A stretch of 64,000 nt of DNA. Origin: Tanytarsus gracilentus (Eukaryota > Arthropoda > Insecta > Diptera > Chironomidae). The notes below the pieces were generated by a model, which did not search any database, was not told the DNA's origin, and saw nothing but the letters and a program-made list of their open reading frames with translations. The stretch lies in assembly GCA_038502055.1 (NCBI GenBank), contig JAXRKN010000033.1, positions 62,001 to 126,000 of the forward strand. Direction: 5' to 3'. Below, piece by piece: positions 21,875 through 31,479 of the stretch. Position numbers and translations under genes: made by a program. Position 1 is the first letter of the stretch. Each line of letters starts with the position of its first letter.

Positions 21875-23105
21875 TTACTCAAGCTCCTTAAAAATAAATT
21901 CCAACTCGAGCATTGTGTCTTCTTTTAAGTCAGTACAGTGGACAGCATTCAATGTCTTATCGGTTCCAAAAATAGCTCGAATAGTATTTGGACGTAAAAT
22001 TTTTGCCACCTCAACATCGGCCGGTCCACAAAGAGAACGAAATTTTGGTTGTGTCTCATCATCGCATCCCTGAACTTCCACTGCCAAACAAAGTCCACTC
22101 GCCATGTGCTGTACCATCGACATGTAATCATCGGCGATTCCCTTGTAGACTTCATAAAATGCATCGCATTGTGCGCGTGTTAGTTGAAACATTTTCATGG
22201 CAGTTATAACAAAGCCATTTTCAGCAATCATCTTCAAAATGCCACCTATTAAATATTCTTTAACTGCATGTGGCTTGATAATGCACAATGTTGATTTTGA
22301 AAATTTAGCATGGACTTTGAGCTGATCGTTTGCACGTGGAAAGAAAAATTCGAGGTCTTTTTGGTTCAGTGCGAGATCTTTCGATATCATTACGGCATTT
22401 CTGATGTTGTCATAGCCATACATCGCACGAATTGAGAGTGGATTTTGACTCTTGGCCTCCTCGTAGTTTTCAGTGCCACAAATGTGTCTCAGCTGCTCGT
22501 ACGCAGTCTCGCCCATAAGTTCCATTACCACAATTGGACCCGACGTTAAATTTTCCATCTCACCAGTGATGCTGTCCTCTGAATTTTGATGATTTAAAAA
22601 CTGAACGGCTGTCAGTGCTTGAAGTTTGAGCATTTTAAGGCTTCGAATGGAAAGTTTGTAGCGCTCGAGGGTCGAAATTATTTCACCAATGAAGGATCGA
22701 GCCTCGGGCTTAATCATCAGAAAGGCTCTAAATAAATAAATATTTCAAGTGAGATCATGAGGAAACGATTCAAATTTACCTTTGCTTCATGTTGCTCATC
22801 CTGCTGGATGTTTGCATGTTGCCATATCCTCTCACAATAATGGGCTTGTTGTAAATCAGAAGTTTAGCTCCAATGTAGATGTCAGTGAGGGAAATTTCCG
22901 TTACTGTTCTCTTCAAGAATGGACGTTTCATACCTAAATCATACAACTCCAAAGAGTTATCGCGTGGAAAGAAGTACAAATTGAGTTTTCGAGTGACTTC
23001 AGGTGTCTCAAAATCGCAAGAGAATGTGTAAAAATCGATGCTGTCATTCTGTAAGTTAATTTGATGTTTTAAATTTAACTAAATGCGTTAATAATATCTT
23101 ACCAT
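21875..23105 (-). CDS. NME7-like nucleoside diphosphate kinase homologue
   Basis: The NME7 family associates with gamma-tubulin complexes and is a microtubule-inner protein of cilia. Three exons on the minus strand: 23105-23103 (the ATG alone), 23048-22780 and 22727-21875, giving 374 residues; human NME7 is about 376. An N-terminal DM10 domain (about residues 1-90) precedes two NDK domains, one starting at MIKPEAR (about residue 95) and one at IIKPHAV (about residue 241). The second keeps the catalytic histidine (NAVH, residue 354). The first has IRNAVM where catalytic His is expected (Met at about 204), so it is predicted inactive. Starting at the separate ATG exon gives M-N-D, matching the M-N start of the family. 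Cdt1 lies upstream in the same orientation, 373 bp away. Confidence 0.93.
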
Positions 23106-23477
23106 GATTACTTAGTTTCTTTAAAATAAAATAATGCAAAATGTTTAAATTTCTTCAAATTTTATTTTTGATTCAAAACAAAAACAATTTTTAACGGCGT
23201 CTTTTTTTGGTTACCAAGCAAACTGTCTGCAAATCCTCGAACATGTGTTACGAAAATCATTGATGCATGACCATTAACTTAAAAAAATATAAGCTTATAA
23301 GAGAAAATTTAATATCCAAAAAAAAATATAATTTTTTGATAAAGTTTGAGAAAGAGTTTTAATTAAAAAAGTTATAAGGGAAATTAATGATTTTTTTTAA
23401 CTGGATTGAAAAATTTTAAACTTAATAATTAACTAAATTTCAATATTAAAAAGGTTGGAGAAAAATTGTCACTATAA
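23106..23477. other. Cdt1 3'UTR / NME7 promoter interval
   Basis: 372 bp of AT-rich sequence between the Cdt1 stop and the NME7 start, both on the minus strand. It must carry the Cdt1 3'UTR and the NME7 promoter. A minus-strand AATAAA-like site (TTTATTTTT near 23160) may end Cdt1 transcripts. No other structure seen. Confidence 0.5.
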
Positions 23478-25603
23478 TCATTGAATTTTTGTTTTCTTAT
23501 TTGCTAATTCTTGAAGTTTATCAATGACCACGGTGATGTCGGCCTCGCGGTTGACTCGCACGAACATCATGTTTCTAATATCGTGGAATGAGAGATAACG
23601 AGGCATTTCTTCGGAAATCAGTCTGAGACCTTCTTCAAGTTCTTTGAGCGTGTTGCGAGCTTTGTAGCTGTTCTGAAGTTTTGTCAAGACACTTTCTAAA
23701 GGCAGAACACCCTTCTTCTCGGTCACAAATAAACTTCGGACATGACGTGCGATTTCAGGCAATTGAGAAAATTTAGCAGCATCACGCTCTTGAGATGGAC
23801 GGCGGGTCATTTGGTCGAGAGCTTTAGCGGCTTGTTTAGCTCTGATTTTATCCAAAAGCGATTTAGGAACACCCTTTAATAAGGATGATGTAGGTTGCTC
23901 TGGTGGTGCTGAAGTCGTTTGCTCATCAGAAACTTTTTCGGAACCACTTAAAGGCTTAGCATCTAGGACAGCATTCGTTTGTTCCTTATTCTGAACTTGC
24001 TTTCCCTTTTCTTCTAGCTTTTTCACCTCTAAACGCTCCAACGCACGTTCCATAGGAGTGCTGCAATTAAAGAGATTTCTTGCAGTGCTCAAAATGTCCT
24101 TGGCGCACGAAAATTTCTCAACATTAGGCGGTAATGGCAATTCAGATTGCTCAACGTCAGGAACATTTTCAAGCTTGAACTCGGGATGCCAGCGTCTTAA
24201 GGCACCGCGAGTTACGGTAACTGGAACTTCGAGGGTTTGCAAAAACTTGTCGTGCTCACTATAGACGAGATCTGTCAATTTTTTTTGCATCTCCTTTGTA
24301 CGTTCAATAAGCATTTGTGGACTCAATGTGAGTTGACTGACACCGCCATTTGCACCCTTGACATTGGGTCTAATAACGAGTTGATAGTAATCTTGCTTGG
24401 AAGTTGAACCGAAATTTCTTGTCTTTTCCTGTGCAAACTCATAAGCATTTGGCATGAGCTTATTTATTTGGGCCAGATGAGACTCGTAAAAGTTTTTACG
24501 TATAAGTCGTTGAACAGCAGGTTTGAGCTTCTTGAATGTGATTTTCTCTTTACGATTAAAGAAAATCGCACAAACATTATCGACGGCTTTAAAGATCTCG
24601 AGCACATAGCGATACTTGAAGGGTAACTGGAGAGTTGGAGTTCCAGGCTCGGCCAATGATTGAAAGCGCTCGTAAGCTGGTGCCTTAACTGGTGACGACT
24701 TTGTTGGACTGAAGAGTTTTTTCGGTGTCAAATGCTTTGGTGACCCAATGAGAGTATTTTTCATAGGCGAATCTCTAAGCTTAATTGGTGATGAAAATGT
24801 TTTCTTTGGACTGCAAAATAAATTAATTATAAAAACTTTTTTTATTAAAATTTTAATTTAGCTCACCTCAAAATTTCCAACTCAATCTTCTTAAATGCTT
24901 TCAAAGACTTGACTTCGTTTTCAGTCTGCTTGCTCGTAACGGTCACTGCTGCTTTACTGGAAGTCAATCGTTTTTCTCTCATTTGACTAAGCTTCTCGAG
25001 TCCATCCTTAAGCTTATTAACTTTCGTCAACACCTCTGCCTTCCGAAGTTTCTTCTTTAACTCTTCATCGTTTGCTCCATTGTTGAGACGAAGCAACGTT
25101 TTTTCAATTGTACTTTTCTCGGAATTTGCCGATAAGCTTGCCTCTTTTGTTGTCGTATGATTATCTCGAGGCTTGCTTATCTTTTTGGGAGCTGATTTGA
25201 CCTCTGATGAAATAACAGTTTCATCGACTGGTCTCAGCGAGGGCTTCTTTTGGGGCGAGAGGCTTCCACCGATGTAGAAATTAACGATTTTCGGCAACTC
25301 GATGCCTTCGACATTTTGCACTTGCCTTTGTCTACTGGATCTCGTCCGTTGTGGCGTTATAACTTGTCTAATTGCGTCTATCGATGCTTGCCTCTTAACT
25401 TTAGCACCCGTCGGTCCATTCTTACTTCCCACTGAGCTCGATGGATGAACGACTCTCGTCGAATTTTCACTTGCATCCTTTAGAATTTCCTCAGAATCGT
25501 CAAAGCGTTCAAGACATATTACTTTTTTCTTATTTACCACTAAATCCTCATCGTATCCGCGCTTTTTCGGTGCAAAGTATTGAGATATGGATGTTTGAGC
25601 CAT
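23478..25603 (-). CDS. DNA replication licensing factor Cdt1 (Double parked)
   Basis: Loads the MCM2-7 helicase at origins in G1 and is destroyed in S phase. Two exons on the minus strand, 25603-24867 and 24810-23478, give 689 residues. The N-terminus carries a PCNA-interaction motif, Q3-TSISQYF-10 followed by APKKR, in the position and form of the Cdt1 PIP degron read by CRL4-Cdt2. The middle (about residues 270-430) contains the winged-helix geminin-binding block RYVLEIFKAVDNVCAIFFNR. The C-terminus has the MCM-binding winged helix (about 600-689, around PRYLSFHDIRNMMFVRVN). Just before the geminin domain lies a dense cluster of S/T-P sites (SPKK, SSPIK, DSPMK, GSPKH, LTPKK, FSPTK, SSPVK), likely CDK targets. 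IMP3 is divergently transcribed 188 bp away. Confidence 0.92.
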
Positions 25604-25791
25604 TAAAATGCACTTCTAAGCTGATTAACTATTTCTTTCTCGGCTTTCACGTTAAAAATGATTTAGTTTTTTTCAGTTAATTAAAAGCGCGGGAAGTAAT
25701 AAAACCTCTCTAATTCGAATCGGTTCAAAAACGGTTCAAAAATTTGAATAGGTTGCATCCACGTGAGAGAAAAAAATAAACAAAAATAAAA
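25604..25791. promoter_or_regulatory. Bidirectional Cdt1-IMP3 promoter with E2F-like site
   Basis: 188 bp separate the two start codons. GCGCGGGAA at 25687-25695 matches the E2F consensus; read on the minus strand it is TTCCCGCGC, facing Cdt1. Cdt1 is a known E2F target in animals. The rest is AT-rich without a TATA box. Confidence 0.6.
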
Positions 25792-26453
25792 ATGGTGCGA
25801 AAATTGAAATTTCACGAACAGAAATTGCTTAAAAAAGTAGATTTTCTCAATTGGAAAGTCGACAACAATCTGCATGAAGTGAAGGTGATGAGGAAATTTC
25901 ACATACACAAGCGAGAGGACTACACAACGTAATTTAATATTGATTTCGTTTAAATTTTAGTATTTACAAATTTTATTTTAGTTACAATGCATTATCTCGC
26001 AAAGTGAGAAAGATCGCTGAAAGAATTGCTGCAATCGACTCGAAACATCCATTTCGAACTGAAACTAGTGGATTATTGCTGGAAAAATTATACATTCTCG
26101 GTCTCATTCCAACAAAATGGGATCTCGAAGCGGCCAGTAAAATTTCGGCCAGCTCCTACTGTCGTCGACGTCTTCCCGTTGTAATGGTCAGGAATAAAAT
26201 GTCGGAAAATATCAAAAATGCATCGCAACTCGTCGAACAGGGTCACGTGAGGATTGGAACTGAAGTTGGTGAGTGATGAGGGATTTATAATTTAAAATGC
26301 AAAATAAATTATTTATTTTATCATCTAGTAAAAGATCCAGCATTTTTAATCACCAGGACAATGGAGGACTTTATAACTTGGTCGGACAGCAGTAAAATTC
26401 GTCAACATGTGCTTGAATATAATGACACACATGATGATTATGAGTTAATGTAA
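25792..26453 (+). CDS. U3 snoRNP protein IMP3
   Basis: A component of the small-subunit processome in the nucleolus that helps U3 snoRNA pair with pre-18S rRNA. Three exons, 25792-25928, 25982-26268 and 26329-26453, give 182 residues, the usual family length of about 184. The start MVRKLKFHEQKLLKKVDFLNW is typical. Next come MRKFHIHKREDYTTYNALSRKVRK and an S4 RNA-binding domain (RRRLPVVMVRNKMSENIKNA, then LVEQGHVRIGTEVV). The C-terminus is MEDFITWSDSSKIRQHVLEYNDTHDDYELM. All splice phases (2, then 1) rejoin the conserved frame. It shares its promoter region with Cdt1. Confidence 0.95.
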
Positions 26454-26468
26454 AATTTGTTTCTTTTC

Positions 26469-26474
26469 AATAAA
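26469..26474 (+). terminator. Poly(A) signal of IMP3
   Basis: AATAAA 15 bp after the IMP3 stop, giving a very short 3'UTR. Confidence 0.7.
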
Positions 26475-29400
26475 AATTTTTAAAAAATTCAAAAAATAAA
26501 TGTTTAACGTATTTTTTCAAATTACAAAGCCTCCCACACACTTGCTCTCCCCCCAAACTCGACTGGGGGAAATCAACGATAAAAAAAATAATATTGTCTA
26601 GAGACTAAAAATAAAATAATTTTTATTTGCTTCGATTCTGGCGAACGCCGGACGATTTTCAACCCAAAAGTGATATTTCTCCACAATTGTGCAGCATAAA
26701 GTGATAAAGTAGTGAAGAAAATTGCATTAGGAAGTGTATAAATGCCTCAATGAAAAAAAAATTAAGTTTGAGCTATTTTGAAATTTCTGAGAATTAAAAA
26801 AAAAGTTGAGTGGGAGCGAGAAAGAAAGAACAGAGCGAGACAGTGAATGTGTTTTATTTTCGAAGAATTTGACGTGATTATTGTTCAAAAGAAGTGTTTT
26901 TATCATGATAAAAGCACTTATCGAAGTTTAAAATGGTAAGTTCTCACTAAATATTGATCGACCTGCAAGAGGCGAGTGGCAAAAAAAGAGGCAATTTCAT
27001 ATGAAGAACGTCATTTCTTTGGAACTGAATAATTCTGAGAAAAAATAAATATATATATGTGAAGGAGAGAGAAGGAAAAGAGAAAAAACAACATAGTTTG
27101 TGTCGGCCCCGGAATTATTTGCTTGCGTAAAAAATTCTTTCACCTTTCTTGTGAAGTGAACCCGTGCATGGTATTAAAATTTGCGCATTATTCTCGTGCT
27201 GAATTCTAATTACTTTAGCTGGATGTTTTGATTTGCATAAATCGGCATAGAAACCGTCGCAAGCTTTCCTCTTGATGTTTAATGGCTTCTTGGAAAATAC
27301 AATTATGACCCTCGCAGTGAAAAGCTTATAATCTGCGAGGCTCATACTGTTGCGTCCTTGATAGTGCATAAGTTTTATGAAACTGTAAAATTACGTGGAA
27401 TAAGCTGGCAAACAAGGACAAATTTTCAAAAAATCCAAAATTTATTCAATTAAAAAAATTGCCATAAATAATAACTGTCACAATTAAAATCCATAAATCA
27501 TTGAATTTAATCAGAAACCAAACAATAAGGTTCAAGTGTTTTTGATAATTAAAAAAAACTTTTCTTGGAATTAGTGGGAGGGGATTTCCAACAACCTTTA
27601 GAATGGTTAAAAAATAAGTTATCAATCAATTGTTTCAAAAGAATCTTCAAACAATGGCAAACAATATCAATCTAGGTCTATTGAATTGTTTTGTTGATTT
27701 CGAGAGAAAAACTTTTTATTGCGATAATTGCCAATCCTCACTCATTTAAATTCTACATGCTTCAAAAAAGTAATAACATTTTATTTTCGTTTCAGTTACT
27801 CGCATGACGTTCATGAGAGCTGTATAAGGATGAACATATGTGTGAATTATATGAAGATGCATCTCGATGCAAAGTTTTGTGTGGGTGTGTAAAAAAATAA
27901 GGATTCAAAGTTAATGATTAAAGTTTTAAAACTCTAACGAAATTACTGTTATACAACGAAAAAAGAAGTTTGCCGCTTGAAAAAAGGATAGTTTGATTTT
28001 TCTAAAAGTACAACGCACACAGCCTATAAAAGAAATATATACATAAATATATAAACAAAAAAAAATCTAACAAAATCAATAAATATGATGAGGAGAACTA
28101 AAAAGGAATGTCAGAGGAGAAATTCAGAACAGTCTCGATCCAACTTTCATCTGAAAGGGTGAGTGCCATTTCCTGTTTTTGTTTTCTCTATAGAGAACTC
28201 CATAGATTTTATTCTTACATAGTATCGCTTAGCTTCACAATGATTGGATACATTGAGTGATCAGTTCGAAAAAAAACGTTTGCTTTTATTAATATGATCA
28301 GTTTTGAATTTGGTTTATAACAAAATCTCGCATTTGTTCGTGGAAAATTTGACTATGACATTGAAAAAAAATATGCAAAGAATGCACAAAATCATTTAAT
28401 TGTTTTCTATAAAGAAATAACAAAGAAATGTGAAATGAAATTCGCATGATGGATGTGAGGCGATATTAAAACCAAATAATATAATTACACGAGCTTGTAA
28501 TAACAGTAAAATGCGTTTACCACAAAAATAACTCAATTTAATTGTGTGAAATTGAACTTCACTCGAGACTCAGAAGTTGCATTATAAATATTTCGCTTGC
28601 TCAGTAAAATATCTGCAAAAGATTTAAAAGGCTTTTATAACAGCGAATCACACGAAAAATTAAACTGTCACTCATATTAGAAAAGTCTTCCCGGAATTTG
28701 ACAGATTCCATGCGCCCGAACGTTTTTATTTCCATCGGCAGTGTGTTAATGGAAATTTTAAGAAGCGCTTATTTAAGTAAGAACTGGTAAACACTTCCAC
28801 GAAGGAAAGTGCTTTCTTAGAAATAACGTTCAAACGGATTGGCTTCCGTTCGTGCTATCACATTTCAAGAGAGTGAATTGAATTTTAAAAATGAATATCA
28901 CTCTTTATGAACGTTAGAAGAGAAATTTGAGTACATAATGTATGTTACCTTTTAGAAAAAAAAATTACGTTTAATTGGCGTTAATGGAATTTCGTGACAT
29001 TGAAGCTTTACAGTCTTTAAATAGTTCTTTACGAAATTTGACAGATAAATAGAGTGAAGTTAAATTTTGCTTCAGTAGTAAAAATTTCTTAGACCTATCA
29101 CAGCTGTGCACAGGTGACAAATATTCCGCGAATTGAAAACAATATTTATATTGAAATATAAATTTTTACGAAAATCTCATGAAACTTTTAAATGAAAGGT
29201 TTTATTTGATTTTCAAAGAAAATGCTTATTTATTTTTTCATATTATCATGATGGACTTCCATTAGCAATGAATTATTAAACGACATAGACGTGGAAAAAT
29301 AAACTTTATGAATCTACCAAATGTTATTTAATATATTCGGTCAGTGATCTTTAGACATTGTTACTATTTACCCAAGAAATTTAATTAAATCAGTCGATGT

Positions 29401-30200
29401 CTTGCGACTCGTTATTTATTTATTTAAATAAAATATGTCGACAAAGAAAATTAAATTGTTTTCGCATGAAAACTTGGCAACATGATGTCAATTTAAAATT
29501 CTTGGAAATATTTTATTTGCTTGATAACAAAAATCTGCGCTTAATTTAAGACTTGTGGTTATCATTTCCCAAAATTACCGCGAATGTTTAAATACTAACG
29601 GCAGATGAATTTAAAATGTTTACGCGCGCGATTGTCTGCGCAATAAATTTTGAGGAATTTTCTTGGTATAAAATTAAGTTACTGTCTGAGAAAAGGATTG
29701 TTAATTTTGACATCTGGAAAGGAATGCAAAAATAATGCATATTTTGTTCCTTGCTTCAATTACTAATTCTTTGTAAAATTATGTTAAGAATTTTCAGTAG
29801 TTTTATTTTAAAAATCAAAACGCTAAAAAGCTGCGCACTTTTTTCCCGATAAAAATTTCATTGAGAAGCATGAAAAGAGCGCTCGTAGTTGTCATGATGA
29901 ATGAAATATTCTCTTTATTTACGTTATTTACATTGAAATATCTCTCGCTCAAATTGTTGAACGTAAACATCAACATATGAGAATAAAATTATTTTCGCAA
30001 TGATAGACGAAAAGCATACTAACGTCTGCGCTGATGTTATCGCCTGTTGAAAACAAACGCAATTCTTTACTCGGGTGTGTTCGAGAGTGCACGATAAGAG
30101 AACGCAAAGTAGTGTTGGTTAAAGACAGCGTGTTAAAGTAAATATGCTTTATACATCTACCGTAGAAAGAGAGGATAGAGAGAGAGTTAGAAGGTTCACA
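26475..30200. other. Long non-coding region upstream of receptor pair
   Basis: 3.7 kb with no coding gene I can support. A GC-richer stretch at 26540-26700 and a consensus donor directly after an ATG (AAAATG|GTAAGT, donor at 26936) could be a 5' exon of a + strand transcript. An unrecognised 84-codon minus-strand frame lies at 27115-27369. The rest is AT-rich without repeats. Confidence 0.4.
27115..27369 (-). CDS. Unrecognised small open frame, 84 codons
   Basis: The frame starts MHYQGRNSMSLADYKLF and is Lys-rich, with four Cys. Its composition is a little richer in G/C than the flanks. I recognise no domain, signal peptide or membrane segment. It could be a small gene, a decayed exon or chance. 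Confidence 0.2.
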   Translation of the reverse strand: MHYQGRNSMSLADYKLFTARVIIVFSKKPLNIKRKACDGFYADLCKSKHPAKVIRIQHENNAQILIPCTGSLHKKGERIFYASK

Positions 30201-30203
30201 TAT

Positions 30204-30238
30204 TCAGTCATATCCTGAGCTTCAAACATATTAGATCG
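30204..30238 (+). promoter_or_regulatory. Inr+DPE core promoter of first receptor gene
   Basis: TCAGTC at 30204-30209 fits the arthropod initiator with +1 at A30206. AGATC at 30233-30237 matches DPE consensus RGWYV beginning exactly at +28. No TATA box is present at -30. A GAGA-rich tract lies just upstream (30170-30190). A consensus splice donor follows at 30497 and a matching acceptor at 31468-31469. Confidence 0.6.
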
Positions 30239-30496
30239 GTATTCACATTTTGCTGTGTCGGTATATTTTCAATTGAATAGGACATAACAACCTGTTGCGA
30301 TGAAAATAGCAAAATCTCTTAGGCGTATCCTCTTCAGAATCTAGATGAGTGAAAATCTCTCATGTTTAATCATGATATAAAATCATCATTATTTAAATCG
30401 TAGTGTATTAGTGCAAAAAAAATTATTTTATCGCAACCTATTGCGCAAACCAATCCGAATGTTCTAAGCTACGTCAGAAACAGAATTATTTCAAAG
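30206..30496 (+). other. Predicted 5'UTR exon of first receptor gene
   Basis: Runs from the predicted start site to CAAAG|GTAAGC at 30496/30497. It contains several upstream ATGs. The 972-bp intron (30497-31469) ends in CTCCTTACAG, ten bases before the receptor start codon. Prediction from signals only. Confidence 0.45.
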
Positions 30497-31479
30497 GTAA
30501 GCATTCTCTGTTGAAACATTATCGCATGCACAAAATAAAAATATTTTGAATGTTTACTAACCTAAAGCACTCTACTAACAAAGCACATCCTTAAATTTTA
30601 TCAGATTATTGGCAAATTCTTAAAATTTAAAAAAAAATACACATAAGCTTAAAATCTCATCTGCTATGAGCTCTTTCAGTATTTTTAAAAAGGTTCGTAG
30701 GTGGGTCTTGTTTTTAAGGGTAATGACTTTTTATCTAAAAGTTAATTTCTATAGAAAATTTCCCTTTCAACTTTTATGCATGATTATCTGCAACGTGATG
30801 CTCCAAAAAAAGAATTCTGTTGTTGATCATTTTGACATGCAGCTTCATACATGCATAATATAATAAATTATTTTACCAAAAAATATTTTTCATATGTTGT
30901 TAAGGTAGCATCATTGGAGGTGTCCTAGTAACTAATTCTTATTACAATTTGTTTCTTAGGTTGGCATAATGATGGTTTTAGCAACGTTTGAAAATTATTA
31001 AGAGTTCCAATAGAAATTAATTATTTTTAATGTTTTAATTGAAACTCGAGCAATGTACAAATTAATTAGGCTACATGCTTAATGAAACTTTTATATAATG
31101 ACGTAATGAAATCTGTGGAAACTCCTTGCTAAAGTTTAAAGATTTTTTCAATGAAGTTTTAAAGGTTTTGTGTCGGGGGATGTGTATAAGTTTCCATAGA
31201 AATAAAATATATTTATACTATCATCTCAAGCAAATATTTGCGCAACTTGTTAGAGATTTTTTCGCTTTAAAAGAGCTGCAATATTTTGTCGTGAAACTTA
31301 TACATTAACAAAAATTGTGAATATTTTACTAACATAACTTTTATGCCTAACATTACATGGTTAAATTTATTATTTGCGTGCTTTTTATCACTTAAAATAA
31401 CGCCTTTAATTACTTGGTATTGTAGATTCTAAGAAATGTAAGATTAAGCTAATATATTTCTCCTTACAGAACATCAGCC

